Assembly (NCBI GenBank): GCA_020726505.1
Contig: JAHLEZ010000032.1
Coordinates: 310,001 to 374,000, forward strand
Length of the DNA stretch: 64,000 nucleotides
DNA from: Leptodontidium sp. MPI-SDFR-AT-0119
Taxonomy: Eukaryota; Ascomycota; Leotiomycetes; Helotiales; Leptodontidiaceae
Direction: 5' to 3'
Below the pieces are notes generated by a model, which saw only the letters and a program-made list of their open reading frames with translations, was not told the DNA's origin and did no database searches. This document shows positions 1-12,169 of the stretch, piece by piece. Made by a program: the position numbers and the translations under genes. Numbering within the stretch: the stretch's first letter is position 1; the number at the start of each line of letters is the position of its first letter.

Positions 1-871
1 GAACGAATTGCTTCTCCAGTTGCTCAATCTGTTCGGGTATTCCTTTGAAAGGGTCTCCCAGAGGAAAGCCCATTTTCGAATAGTCATGGATAGAATATGC
101 GCAGTTGGGTAAAATCCGATCAAAGCCTTTCCATTCCATAGCAAAAGTGTTTCCATCCAAAAAGAGGATATGTTTCTCATCGACTTTGCGGATACGATTC
201 TCGAGGCGATTATAGAAATCAGGAAGTCGAATATGCTTCGGGTCGCACGGCTCATTTATTGGATTATAACCAGCCACCCATGGATTGTCTTTGTACCTCG
301 CGGCAATTTGTTCCCACAACCAAATAGTGCGATCTTGATGATCCTTATAGTCCCAAAATGCAGCGTAGTTCGAGACGTTATCCGAGTGCCAATCCTGGCT
401 CTGTCCACCCGGTAGAGCATGCATGTCTAGAATCGTGTAGATGCCTTCATCAGCGCACTTTGTGGTTTCAGCAAGAGATCAACATATCATCGACAATTGC
501 GAACTGACCAGCTTGACAACCCGATCCAAATGTTTAAACCCACTCGTTTTGAGCACCCGTGGGTTCATATCATCCTCAAAGTGTCTGTAGTTGAATGCAA
601 TCCGGATGCAATTAAGTCCAAGAGTAGCAAAGAACTTGGCGTCTGCCGCGGTGAAAAAGTTCTCGAGAAATTTGTCGAAGAAAAATTCGGCCTTCTTATG
701 GCCAAGCACTTCCTTCATCGCCTCTCTGTGCTGAGATTCGTGGCCTGGAAATCCAGTAATGAAATTCTCCATGTTCATCCAGCCGCCAAGGCCGGCACCG
801 CGAAGAATCATTGGTACGCCATCTTCATTAACGATCTGGTTGCCCTGGACTCGAAGAAATCCTGAAGCCAT
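1..871 (-). CDS. Glycoside hydrolase family 5 enzyme, 3' end beyond the window
   Basis: Cellulase-fold (GH5) glycosidase, probably acting on a beta-glucan; the exact substrate cannot be assigned. Exon 1 (871-509, 121 codons) begins with an ATG and contains the GAGLGGWMNMENF stretch typical of these enzymes. A GTCAGT...AAG intron (508-458) joins in phase to exon 2 (457 to the window edge), which reads DMHALPGGQSQDW, then GYNPINEP with the conserved catalytic acid Glu (about residue 190), then a WKGFD segment. The nucleophile Glu and the C-terminus lie outside the window. No signal peptide is evident at the N-terminus, so the protein may be cytosolic or non-classically exported. It is followed upstream by an exopolygalacturonase on the same strand, which suggests a wall-degradation neighbourhood. 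Family is confident; specificity is not. Confidence 0.85.
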
Positions 872-1410
872 GGTGTTGGGAATCTATTGCTTGCCACGAA
901 ACTAAGAGTTCTGCGTTCGGGTTTTGAGGAGGTTGGCTTGGCTCACTGCGTTCGAAGGATGAATGATAAATGTATTCTCGGATTATAATGGCATCGCCAA
1001 AAATGGGGTCTGCAGGCATATCATCCATCAGCACGACTGCGCCAATGAGACATCTTAATGTGAGCGATAAGTAATACACCGATCTTTTGAGCGGGATTAT
1101 ATGATCGGCTAAATTCAAAGCAGTGTAATCTGCACTCAAATCCTATAGAGGTGCCAGGACCCCTGGTACCTCCGAAAACGACGATCCGTCAATTAGCGTG
1201 CATGTGATAGATTTGACCCTAAAGTTGATACGGTACGAGTAGGCCATGAAAAAGTCAATTCGACAATCACTTGCGCTAAGTAACGAATCGAGAATTTCTC
1301 GATTAGTAGAACAACACAATATTCGAGCTCAATTGAATTGCGCAGCAGATTTGAACGTTTAAGCCTATGAAATCATATCCAACCCTACCCCCTTAAGTCT
1401 TTACTATCTC
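872..1410. other. Intergenic: GH5 promoter and exopolygalacturonase 3' flank
   Basis: No gene is supported here. It contains one GGCTAAA box (1107-1113) about 236 bp upstream of the GH5 start. The open frame spanning 828-1139 on the minus strand has no family signature and overlaps the GH5 start region. Confidence 0.5.
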
Positions 1411-3047
1411 TTACATACAGTTGATTTGCAAATTTGTCTTGTCTACATTGGTGCAGGTGAACGTCGCATTTTTGCCACTTGGTTCAGTGATGTGGATATT
1501 TTGTGCTGTTATGTTACTGCATACCTGTGGAGTGTTATTCGATATTTCGTCAATATGAGAGTAGACAGTGTCCGGGGGGGACTTGCCTCGGGTGTGCTGC
1601 AAATAAGATACCCGGCAACGGGGTCATATTTCTTTGACATGACACCGACGAAGTCCTTGAAAATGACGTTCTTAACAACAACAGCGGACTAAATTCCACA
1701 TCGGTCAGGACACGTATATTAATACCAAAGCCTCAGTGGGATACTTACTGAGTATAGGGCACAGAGTGTCGCGTTCGACGTGGAGTAGCATTGGGTGAGC
1801 GCAATGACCTCTGAACAGCAGTTTAGCTTTTGAGCTTTGAGCTCGTATTGTCGATAGTCTGATTAAAAGAACTTACGATCGTTGTTGCTGTTTGCATACT
1901 TCTCGTATGTGACGTTTTGAACACGTCCTACACCCCCACCAATAGTGGAACCAACAGTTCCGGGCGGTACCCCAGGCCAGATTTTGATCCTCGCTCCATC
2001 TGTTGCACTACTCATTGAGATGTTGTACACGTAGATATTTTCGATAATGTCCGTCTCTCCTTGATATTGGCCGAGACTTCCAACAGAGATTCCGTGGGAT
2101 CCTGTGCAGCTGAGACCTTGTACAATGATGTTCGTGGAATTTGGTTTGAACGAGACGCAATCTTTCAAGTTAGCTAGAAACCTTGAAATGGTGAAGAGTT
2201 TCAACTATACCATCGGTGTTGTGGATGACGGAATTCTGAATTACAATGTTTGAACTACGATATGTGTCCCATCCATCGGAGTTCTGAGATGGTTGTGATA
2301 AGTACTCGTCACGTAATCTAGGCAGGAAACGTACCTTAACCGCAACGCTGGTATTGTTGCTGATTGCGCTCAGATCCATGTCGCTGATGATAACTTCTGA
2401 TGAGTTTGAAATCAAATTAAACCAATTAGGAGGGTTGATCAGCTTAAGACCAGAAATAGTGGCTCCATGCAAACCATCGGTCCCAAAGAGAATCGGGCGT
2501 GCAACAGTCTTGTTGGTGGCCCATGCTGCCCACCACGTATTCCCCAACCCTGTAAATAGTTAGTTGTCAGGATACAAACCAATTGGAGGAAGTTCTTACC
2601 GTCAATCGAACCTGTACCCAAACCGTAGATATTGACATCGCGCCCACCAAAACGCCAGAACAGACTAGCACTTTGGAAGGCGTACTGGAAGGCATGTGCT
2701 TGCCAATACGTAAGGTCGTCCTTGAATTTAATATTTCCCAAGATGGCAAAGTCAATGTTGGCAAGGAAGGTCAGATCCAAAACCGTAGCTATCGTGTAGT
2801 TGTGACCTGCCGGGAAGTAAATGGTGCCCCCATGGTTACACTCGCGAGCAGCAGCAAGAATTGCAGGGCCTGCATCGGCATGGTGAGTTGAAACTGTGCA
2901 CACTCGATGGGGGTTTCTTGGAGGTGAGCTCGGGAATGACGACGAAGGTTGTTTCGGGAACGACTTAACAATTGGCCGATTTGGAATAGAAGAAGCTGAG
3001 ACTGAAGCAGTCACGAGTGCGAGGACAGTTGTTTGGAAGATCCGCAT
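1411..3047 (-). CDS. Exopolygalacturonase, GH28
   Basis: Secreted pectinase that releases galacturonic acid from the non-reducing end of polygalacturonan. Seven exons join in phase (3047-2600, 2549-2335, 2283-2211, 2161-1877, 1810-1749, 1688-1587, 1524-1411) to give 432 residues, normal for fungal exo-PGs. The N-terminus [19 protein letters not shown] is a signal peptide; this internal Met is preferred over the ATG 16 codons upstream for that reason. GH28 signatures follow in order: [22 protein letters not shown] (an NTDD variant of NGDD, formed across the intron at 2210-2162), [13 protein letters not shown] (catalytic His) and RIKIWPG. The C-terminus has the paired cysteines and KYDPVAG segment of exo-PGs. 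The intron at 1586-1525 is GC-AG (GCAAGT donor). The gene is divergent from the sugar transporter. Confidence 0.92.
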
Positions 3048-3139
3048 CTTACTTTCGATAATGGTCACAGCTGTCAGATGGTGTGGGACAAACAAAATTC
3101 TGCAGCATGGTTAAAATAAAAATAAAAAGCTGATATCCA

Positions 3140-3145
3140 TATATA
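3140..3145 (-). promoter_or_regulatory. TATA-like box of the exopolygalacturonase gene
   Basis: TATATA, read as TTTATATATGG on the minus strand, lies about 93 bp upstream of the start codon, a plausible core-promoter distance. The assignment rests on position and composition only. Confidence 0.4.
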
Positions 3146-3192
3146 AACGTCTCCAAAATGCCGAGGCCATCTTGAGGTCAACTTGGCGCGCC

Positions 3193-3199
3193 GGCTAAA
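3193..3199 (+). promoter_or_regulatory. GGCTAAA box (XlnR-type motif)
   Basis: Matches the 5'-GGCTAAA-3' site bound by XlnR/Xyr1-type regulators of hemicellulase and cellulase genes. It lies 146 bp upstream of the exopolygalacturonase start. Binding is inferred from the motif only. Confidence 0.35.
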
Positions 3200-3578
3200 A
3201 TATCGTTCTTCTCTCACGCTTCTTGTCGAACTTGAGGCAAATCAGAGCCAGCTGTGACTGGAAGTTAACTTGCACTCACTTAGAGATCAGCTTACTCGGT
3301 TTGGTACAGAACTCCAAAGTATGGTGGTGGAATAGCGGGGCTGAAAATGTTCCATTCTCGGAAATCCGTAAAGTAGTATTTCCACCACTAGAACGTGAAG
3401 ACTGCGAAGCTAATAGAGAGCATTCACGAAGATCGGCTACAAACTAGAATAAGCGTACTGTGGAGGCTGAGGTTGCCTTAGAAAGGCGGAGAAGGGGGAA
3501 AAGTGCATTTCATGGGGCCCCGATACAGACCCCGTACAAGTATGATATTTGGAAGGGAGTACGTGCACGGGTAATTCA

Positions 3579-3585
3579 GGCTAAA
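3579..3585 (+). promoter_or_regulatory. GGCTAAA box (XlnR-type motif)
   Basis: Second copy in the same divergent promoter, same orientation, midway between the two genes. Function is inferred from the motif only. Confidence 0.35.
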
Positions 3586-3659
3586 TTAAATCAACCGATC
3601 CGATGAAAGACGTCCCACGCCTCGCTATACCATTGGGACGACAACGGCCAATTCTCCAC

Positions 3660-3666
3660 GGCTAAA
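3660..3666 (+). promoter_or_regulatory. GGCTAAA box (XlnR-type motif)
   Basis: Third copy, 81 bp after the second, about 315 bp upstream of the transporter start. Function is inferred from the motif only. Confidence 0.35.
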
Positions 3667-3980
3667 TTGAGCGAAGCGAGTGCATTCGCTATCATGAGAG
3701 GGTGCACCGATATCCCCTTTTCTCGGTAAATTGGAGATGGGTACGGAAAAGAACTGCTAAATCAAATCCAACATCGTGTTGCTCACATGCATTTACATGG
3801 CTGGAGAAATGCAGCCCCGAAGCCTTACTTTATGTTCCCTTTCTATCAAGGCTGACAGGGAAGGCATAAAGCCCAATTCATAAGTTGCGAGTGCTGCTCA
3901 ACTTCACACGTCAACCTTGCTCGATGTATCTCGATTATAGTTCTTGATCTATCTCGATTGCAACTCTTCATTTCGACAAC

Positions 3981-5758
3981 ATGGTTACGAACAAGAGAAT
4001 CTACAACTGGTACGGATTTTATACCTGCAAGATTTGATCGAAATGTTCCCTGACCACTATTGCGTCCAGGTACATTGCTTTGGTAGCAGCCGGTTGCATG
4101 GTACTCACTGGGTACGACGCATCTGTTTTCAATGCACTGCAGAACAGCCATCACTGGGTAGCATGGTTTGACGAACCAGTTGAGTCTCCATCTGAATGCA
4201 TAACCATCTCCTCGGTATCTAATTGATCTTCACAGGGTACTCAGCTAATCGGCCTCATCAATTCGGCCTATGGCATAGGTGCTATTGTTAGTGGTTGGTT
4301 TTTCGCTGGCCCAACGGTATAGTTTAGCTGAATGAATTTTTCTTCCACACAGCTGACAAGTTCTAGGCCGATTTCCTTGGACGCCGTTTGGGAATGGGTA
4401 TCGGGTGCTTTGTTGTTATCATTGCCACCTTCTTTCAATGCTTTGCTCCACGCCATAACACTGGCGTGTTTATTGTCGGCCGAGTCCTCATTGGAATAGG
4501 TCAAGGCTTTGCTTCAAGTATGCTTTTACCGCTCATGATAATTCGTTTCGATGCTCGTTGACAGTTTGCTAACCGAAAGCCAGCTGCCGGTCCAATCTAC
4601 ATAGGAGAAATCACCCCACCTGCGATCCGTGGAAAAGTTATGGCCTTCTGGCAGCTATTCTACTCAGTCGGATCATTTCTTGCGTACTGGGTCAACTACG
4701 CTGCCGCCAAGCACCGCACCAGCCTTGGAGAATGGGACTGGAAGATTGTCGTCATCTTCCAATTGCTCATGCCAATCCTCATCATCGCTCAGCTCCCATT
4801 CATGCCAGAGTCTCCTCGCTGGTACATTCAAAAATCAAACTCAATTGAGCAGGCACGAGCCTCTCTCAGTAAAGTTCGAGACACGGAGCAAGATGTCGAG
4901 GACGAACTACTGCAGATCCGGGAAGCAGTCGAGTTCGAGAAAGAGGCTCTTGCTAGCGGCAAAAAGGCATATTTTACCTTGTGGCAAGATGCATCTGTCC
5001 GAAAACGTCTTGGCCTTGTGTTTATTCTGAACATGGGCCAGCAGCTTACGGGACAAGGCACTCTCAACAGTTACTCTTCTACTATCTACAAGAAAATCTG
5101 GGCTAGTGCAGACAAGATCAACCTCATCAACGCTCTCAACGCAACTTTTGGAATCCTATTTACCCTCAATGCTGCCTGGACCGTCGATCGTTTTGGTCGA
5201 AGGTTCCTCTTTATCGTCGGAGCCCTTGGTATGGCGATGTGTATGTTCCTTGTCGCTATCGTTGGATTGAAGACGCCGAATGTGAATGGCACCAAGACGG
5301 AATCTGTTGGAATCGCGATCGTTTTCCTCCTTTTCTTGTTCATTTTCTTCTACAAGCCGTCTTGGGGAGCAACGACTTGGATTTACACGTCTGAGGTTTT
5401 CCCAATGAACGTCCGTGCCCAGGCTGTCGGTATGGCTTCTCAGATGCAGAATGTGTCTGGGACTATATTCCAACAGTTCTTCCCGACCTTCTATAAGAAC
5501 TGTGGTCTCAAGTCATTCTTCTTCTTCGTGACGACAGATATTCTTTTGGCAGTTTATGTTTTCTTCTTGATTCCGGAAACGAAGCAGAGATCACTTGAAG
5601 AAATGGATGTTCTCTTTGGCGGCGCGAACCATGTTGAGCAAGGAGCTGAGATGATGGGAGTGAAGGATCCGCGTCATAGCCACCGAGAGGGCGACTTCGA
5701 ACCGGCACAGAAGGCTCAGTCCAGTGCCGAGGTTGAGGTCATCGAGGCTCGCCGTTAG
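3981..5758 (+). CDS. MFS sugar transporter, SP family (hexose/disaccharide permease type)
   Basis: Proton-coupled plasma-membrane sugar importer. Five exons (3981-4009, 4070-4178, 4236-4316, 4367-4517, 4584-5758) join in phase to 514 residues, usual for the family. The start MVTNKRIYNW and the first helix ending GYDASVFNALQ are characteristic of fungal SP-family permeases. Other signatures are DFLGRRLGMG (loop 2-3), AGPIYIGEITPPAIRG, PESPRWYIQK after helix 6, VDRFGRR (loop 8-9) and PETKQRSLEEMD after helix 12. Its substrate cannot be read from sequence. Its place between an exopolygalacturonase and a Zn2Cys6 regulator suggests a pectin-derived sugar or a disaccharide. The region containing three GGCTAAA boxes is shared with the pectinase gene, so co-regulation is likely. 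Confidence 0.93.
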
Positions 5759-6704
5759 TTTGGTACAGCCTGCCTCCTGACTGAATTGTAGATAGATTCA
5801 TCTATCATAAGACATACGGGACTGGAAGCTTCTATACAAATGTCTCAGATCGGACCTTTTCCAGGAAAGTTGGCAGTGTTATCTATGTTTTTAAGGGAAT
5901 TTTTCTATCATAATGAACTTCTGCTTCGCTCCTCCTCAGATACCCTTTATATACATCCAGTATCGAGACAAGGACTCCAAAAGATGACGATATTAGTATT
6001 CATTTTCGACTCATTCCATATGAATGAATATCATTCTTAACCAGATATTTGCAACTTTTTCCCTGAACCACACTCTCTTTTGTCTCGGACGAAACAATTG
6101 TAAGTAGTAATCACATGAATAGTCAAGAGTCTGATGAACAATTAACGTCGGAATTCAAAAAAGTATAAGAGGCTTTACCTCTGTAGATTCCTCTTTCTAC
6201 CAAATAAGTATTTTCCCATAGTTGCTCTACATGCTTCTCTTTACGAGCATGTGACTAGCTGATCGGATGAATTGACTAGTTAGTACCTGGGCTACCATCT
6301 CAGGTGCGGGGTTTTGAGTGCGGAGTGTGGAGTGGGGTGTGTGGGAAGGCCCAGAAACTCGCGCCCACCCACATGTCTTTCTTCCAGAGAATGTGGCTGA
6401 CCAACCGGATGAATTAAATTGCCCTCGTACCTACTACCTGGGTCCAGGAATACCGATTGTAGTGCGAGGTTGAGTGCATGGCCGGGGAAAGCGGAGAAAC
6501 TACCATGTGGGGATCTCAGCAGTTGCTATTACCCGTGGGTGATTAAATACCTTTCTCGACCTCCTCTCCCCACCTTCTTCACTTTTCGCCAAATTTCAGC
6601 TCGAAACCGCTCGATGATCATCTCAAACAAGGTTTTCCTGTTATCTGAAATATTGCCATCATTTATCTGTCAATCGATTGGCTTGCATATGCATTTAATC
6701 ACCC
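5759..6704. other. Intergenic: transporter 3' flank and regulator promoter
   Basis: I see no gene here. Short open frames (5840-6040, 6419-6712) lack recognisable features and overlap the expected UTR and promoter of the regulator. Confidence 0.5.
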
Positions 6705-8685
6705 ATGGATAATTCTACTCCAGCAGAAAGTACTGGGATCGAAACCGAATATGTGCTTGGCGAGAATAACGGTTACGTGGCTGACGACCCAACTTCCGTT
6801 GATCCAAGCAAGGTTTCTGGACGGAAGCGGTTGAGCCGTGCATGTGATCGATGCAGGTCACGCAAAGTCAAAGTAAGAAGATTGCCTTCCAAGTACTCAA
6901 TTGGCTAACCCTTTGGTGGAGTGTGATCTTCGACGACCGACCTGCGCTAATTGCGAAATTCGATCTTTCGACTGCGAATTCTTCTTGCCTTCCCAAAAGC
7001 GCGGGCGAAAGAGAAAAATAGCATTTCCTGTTCATGAAGAAACCAGTGTTGCGACTGTTGAGCACCGCCGACCCTCCCCGACAGCCAGTTCCCCCAGTAG
7101 CTTCCCAGCATCTTGTGATGCTGCGAGCACGCTACTGTACGTTGCGAATAATATTACGACTACTTCCGCTAACTATTGATGCAGTTCGCGAGGCGACCAG
7201 ACTAGTTACTCAAGCTCGCCAGGATTTACTAAGCATGATGCACCTCCTGGTTCCCAAAGAAGCGCCATAATTTGCAACCTGGAAAACATCATCAATAAAG
7301 ATGATCGTTCTCAAACCCTGGTATCCTTAGCTACACAATGCGTTGACGTCTTTTTCAACTGCCTCTATCCATTAATGCCAATCATCTACCGACCAAAACT
7401 AGATTCTGCGATATCTCAAATTCATAATCAAAATTCGGAAACCGATAATTCCTTGTTGGCATTGTTGACTGCTTTATGTGCGGTTACCATTGCTGTCCTT
7501 CCGAAAAACATTTTTGCAGCCAAGGCAGAGGTTGCGGTTCATTTCTACCGAGCCTCACGAGCAATTCTAAATACCTATGTGGCTGGAGATATCGAGCACC
7601 CCGATTCGACATCCGTTATTATCAGATATCTTTACGCAGAGTTTCACCACGCCACTGGAAGAATGCGGTCATCTTGGCACAACTTAGGGGATGCCATCCG
7701 CCTTTGCCAAGGCATGAGGTTACATGACGAATCTTCATATACCCACATGGATCACTCTGAGAGTGAGCTTTGCCGGCGTATCTTCTTCTTACTGTTTGTG
7801 GGAGATAAGTCTGCCAGTATTCTCAGCAACCACCCTGTTACCATGGGCAAATTCTCGTTAGATTCTGGCATTACTGTCCTGTACCCACAAGCTTCTGGAG
7901 AAGTGGATAGTATTCCCTGCTCCAATCTCGATCCCGAGGACGATCAGCTGAACCTGCTGACAGGCTTCATGTTCAATTATGAATTGTGGCGCTCTGTATA
8001 CGTTCTACTGTGTGAGATTGAGTGGTTACGGGACCGGTTCCTTGTTCGACCTGGTTTTGAGTCCTCTCAGCAACATGCTACAATTGCAGATGTCTGTCGG
8101 CTCACTGAGTTGTACCTTGGCTTTCAAACCTCGCTAGACGCTTTACCAAGCGGCCTTCAAGCCCATCCAACAATACCTGTTTCCTCCTCGAACTTAGGAT
8201 TTAAGGAAACAGTCAGTATGAATCGAGGGTCAAAGATTCTGGCAATTCAAAGAGCAAACTTACTCGTCAGCTTTCAATGCTTACGCATGGCTGTTCTACA
8301 TGCAATGCCGGCACTCGGAGATTCTATGAGTCAGCTGTGGTCCAGACCCAATCAGAACCCAGCTTCAAAAGACAAGATTGATCCGACGGTATTCGAATCA
8401 GCTAAGGAAGTCCGACTGAGAACTGGGGAATCATCCGCATTGCTCTTGCAAAAGATAAACATCGCAGAGAGCATGCTTCACATAGTATGCAGCTGTTCAC
8501 TAGATGATTTGCGTATCAATGGAGAGTCCTGTGTAGCAAAGATACGTTTTATTGGGGCCACTATGTTGGAGCTGATCGACAACAATCCGAACTCACCACT
8601 TGTGAGAACAGCACAGAAGTTTCGCGATTCATATCCACGGATCTTAGCCCAGCTAGACTCTAAGACGTCAGATTCTGTGTATTAG
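6705..8685 (+). CDS. Zn2Cys6 binuclear-cluster transcription factor
   Basis: Nuclear DNA-binding regulator. Three exons (6705-6872, 6922-7136, 7185-8685) join in phase to 627 residues. The zinc cluster is complete across intron 1: C47-x2-C50-x6-C57-x6-C64-x2-C67-x6-C74, followed by a basic linker (KRGRKRK). The middle region carries the fungal-specific transcription-factor domain, including YLYAEFHHATGRMRSSW, then LGDAIRLCQGMRLHDES, then ELCRRIFFLLFVGDKSAS. The layout resembles regulators of sugar or polysaccharide catabolism. It lies about 950 bp downstream of the sugar transporter on the same strand, as expected of a local pathway regulator, but target genes are not shown by the sequence. 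The short gap between Cys residues spanning the intron supports the chosen splice sites. Confidence 0.92.
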
Positions 8686-9387
8686 ATTATGGTAATCAGA
8701 GTTTTTAACTGCTCGCGATGATCGTGCCCCCCTACGATACGCAAACAAAGATACAAGAGCGACTCTCCACGCGCTAGCTACGCCATCTAAATCCACAAAG
8801 CAGTTGGGCCGCAACTTGGTCCGCAAAATCCTCAAAAACGCAGGGAAATCGAAACGCCGGCCACGCAAGAAACCTTTCCTCAAAGAGCAACACAAATATC
8901 AACTCCGGTCAGGTGACAAAGAAGTTACCGAGAGTCTTCCCCACCACAGAACTTTAGGGTATTTTATTATCTAAAAATATGACCTCGTATTCTAATATGT
9001 TATTGTACATATTGGCGTTGATGAACCCTGTGGATTTGGAATACCAAAATGCACCAGCCAATAATCATCAACTACCCCGCAGGAACATGACATCCGCTGG
9101 CAGCCTCAACGACCTGGCGTCAGCCTCCATCACAAAAGAGGGCATGGTATTGGACACTTTTGTTACACAAGGGTGTCGTGCACAGATTTGGTTCGTCTCT
9201 TTTAGGAGCTTATTCTGCATATTGTCGGATGAGGTGATAATATATACGAGATGCGTCCCTTCAATTGAGACTCAAAATTCCTCGCTGCTCACTCTCGCCG
9301 TTATTCCAGAGTTCAAGTCTTCGATACGAAATTATAACGCTCGCTCGAATTTCTACAATCGCTACCGTGCTTCGAAGCTCTCTCAAT
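8686..9387. other. Intergenic region before the cupredoxin-like gene
   Basis: No supported gene. An open frame at 8979-9443 overlaps the next gene's start out of frame and has no signature. Confidence 0.5.
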
Positions 9388-10233
9388 ATGGTGAATACAT
9401 TAATCGGCCTTCTCGCTGCTATTGCAGCCACGGCAGCAGCTAAGACCGTCGTCATCACTGCTGGGTCTGGGGGTTTTGTTTTCAGCCCAGACACAGTAAC
9501 TGCAGATGTGGGCGACACTCTGGAGTTCCACTTCGTTGGCAGCATCCACACCTCTGTTCAGGGTGACTTCAACACGCCCTGTCAGGGGAGTAGCTCAGGA
9601 TTTGATTCTGGTTCCATCACCAGTGTATGTTCAAGATTTAGATAGATCATTACAGTTATATTTCCAAATTCCGCTGACTTCTTAAAGGCCGACGTCTTCC
9701 AGGTCAAGGTCCAAAACACAGATCCGATGTGGTTCTTCTGCGCAACCCCCACTCATTGTCAAGGCGGAATGGTTGGCGTAGTCAATCCTCCCTCCTCGGG
9801 AAATTCTCTCGCTACTTACAAAGCGAATGCTGCGGGAACGTCCTCGTCCAACTCTGCCGGCAAAGTACAAGGAGGAGTTGTGGTTCCAGTAGGAAGTTCG
9901 GGTTCAAGCTCCAGTTCCAGCCCAAGTCCTAGCTCGACACCTCCAAGTTCAACGCCTTCATCTACTCCAACTACTACTCCAACATCGTCCTCGCCTCCAG
10001 CGTCATCTCCAGCGTCCTCATCTGCATCTGGGTCGGCACAAAGCTCAGCGGCGGGTACGAAGACTTCGAGTTCTAGTGCAGAGACTTCTTCGGCGTCTGG
10101 GTCCCCCACATCAAGTGCTAGCACCACGCCAAGTGTCGTAGCTACAGGTGGAGCATATTCATTGATGACAAGTGGGCAAACTTTCTTGTTGGGTGTCGTG
10201 TTCGGACTGGGGGCTGTCGCAGTAATTGTTTGA
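9388..10233 (+). CDS. Secreted cupredoxin-like, serine-rich, probably GPI-anchored protein
   Basis: Extracellular serine-rich protein of the plastocyanin-like (cupredoxin) type, probably held on the outer membrane or wall. Two exons (9388-9624, 9688-10233) give 260 residues. Residues 1-18 form a signal peptide. Residues about 20-110 are the cupredoxin domain, with the putative copper ligands H54, C97, H102 and M107 in the order His...Cys-x4-His-x4-Met (SIHTS, then WFFCATPTHCQGGM). A long Ser/Thr/Pro linker of about 100 residues follows. It ends in a hydrophobic C-terminal tail suited to GPI attachment. Fungal members are common, often wall-associated, and mostly of unknown function. The Met at 9388 is chosen over upstream in-frame starts because it begins the signal peptide. 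Confidence 0.88.
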
Positions 10234-10982
10234 ACCAAGTGTGGTTATTCAAAAGTTCTACATTTGAAATTCGGAAAATTCGGCAACTTTTAATAGTGGT
10301 ATTGTTTTACCTTTGTTACTAGCAGATCATCCCGTACAATAGTCTCAATAAGGTTAATACTCGGTTATAACTTGGAAGCTAGGCAGTATAATTCTGAATA
10401 GTATTGCCGATACTACGGCTCGCCCCTAACAACTGGTAAAGGTGGGCCAGTGAGGCGCTGACATAAGCGTCATATGCTTTTAAATTTTGAAACGATGACT
10501 TTTGTAACTCTCTCTAATACGGCACCCTAGTCACGCTAGCATACTACGCTAGCACTCGAACTATTGCGAAAAAGAAGGTGGTCCACTAAGGTGCTTACAT
10601 AATATCACATGACCTCTCGCACCTCTGCCAGTATCAGAGGCAGCTGTCCGACGATTCTTCCAATCTCTGAATTTGTTGGCAAAGATTAATGCTGAATCAT
10701 TCTAGATACGAGATTTAGTACCAGAAAGTGGTTTGTAGTTATGTTTAAGACGAGGGAAATAATGTACGCAGGCGATCCATCTTTGATCAACCAGAATTGA
10801 CCATAGATGCCATGATCGGATATTCTTTATATTCTTCTGACATCGTTTGCTGACTTGATGGTACAGACAAGGGTCATGATTAGTGCGAGAAGGATGGCTA
10901 CAACAAGGTCTAGTGCTCAGATGACGAACATGCTGCAGAGAACTGCAAGAAGCAATACTACTAGGCGATGGAATAAGAAGAA

Positions 10983-10996
10983 GGGGGGGGGGGGGG
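10983..10996. repeat. Poly-G tract, 14 bases
   Basis: Uninterrupted run of 14 G in non-coding DNA. Runs of this length are prone to length error in sequencing, which is relevant because two coding G/C runs in this window look frameshifted. Confidence 0.95.
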
Positions 10997-12169
10997 AATG
11001 GGGATGACGGCTGGATCCATATAACAAACCGAGGTGTATTGTTTCTGTTGATCTTGGCCTGTGGTTGCTCTCGTTACCGTGTAGCTGCTCGGCAAGGAAG
11101 CTAGACGTGGATGTCGATGGAAAATTGGGTATGGTACGACGCGGATATATCGGAAATGTATTGATAATCTCTATCTCTCATCAAAATAAAACACAATTAA
11201 TGTCAACTGCATGACGATTCCCTACTCTGTGAACTGAAGCGAGCTGTCTGTTCTTTGATTATCAGGTTCGGGTGAAATGGAAACCGAAGACTGTTGTTGT
11301 TTGGGATGTAAGTTGAACTCTCTTAAGTGAATTAACTGACGGAAGGAGAATCGTGTTGCTGTTCATTCGGCAACGCTAGCTTAGTTGACGGGAGAGAGAA
11401 GACATTTGGCTAGAATTACACCTCAAGCTGAGGTTCCTTTTGAGACTGAGTATGTAAAAGCAAATACTGGGAGCGGGGGATTGAAATCAGAGTAGGCAGC
11501 GACATACTTAGTCTTTGAGAAGTGGGAAACCCAGCTGTGGCTATTTATTATTAGAGATTCATATCTTGTGACAGTCTTCAGTGATCGAATTTAGCTTTTC
11601 GGTTGTTAAATTTAGCTGGGGCCCAAAATATTGGCCCTTTGGCCAAGGTCTCCTAACTCCTGAAATTTTAACGCTGACCCCATATATCAGTGGTTGACAT
11701 TACCGTGATTAATATATTCATGCCATAGATGGACCGAGAATTGTTTCTAGAGTAAGACGTATAAAAAATGAGGCTGGGGTTCTTGGCCATGCCGGCCTTT
11801 CCGTAAGAGAGGTTGGGCGTGGGTGAACTCGTGCGTGGGGGGCAGATAAGGAGAGCATTCTCCTCGCCGCCTGTCTCCACCATGGCACGGCCCGAGTTTC
11901 AAAGAAGAACACAGAGCCGGGGTTCGAGATTGGCGAAACTGTAAACGGCAGATGTGTTTAAGCATCAGCCTCTGGGCAAGGTTTGCGACTCCCGACGGTG
12001 TCCCGGCCTCCCTATTCTGGAACATTGCCCGGGTCGTCGTCCCCGTTCAAGTTCCGAAGCTGTCAGGATGAGATATACTGTATAGCACCATGACCAATTT
12101 GGATCCTAGTGGACATGAACCGTTGAGTTTATCAAGTCTGTTGATAGTCCAGGCGGTGACAAGAACAAG

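Larger units (their letters stand above)
3048..3980. other. Divergent promoter region, exopolygalacturonase / sugar transporter
   Basis: A 0.93-kb shared upstream region with no supported gene. It holds three same-direction GGCTAAA boxes, listed separately, and a TATA-like element near the exopolygalacturonase start. Confidence 0.6.

Noticed and set aside
9816..10238. 140-codon acidic minus-strand frame
   Set aside because: Shadow of the Ser/Pro-rich linker of the cupredoxin-like gene.
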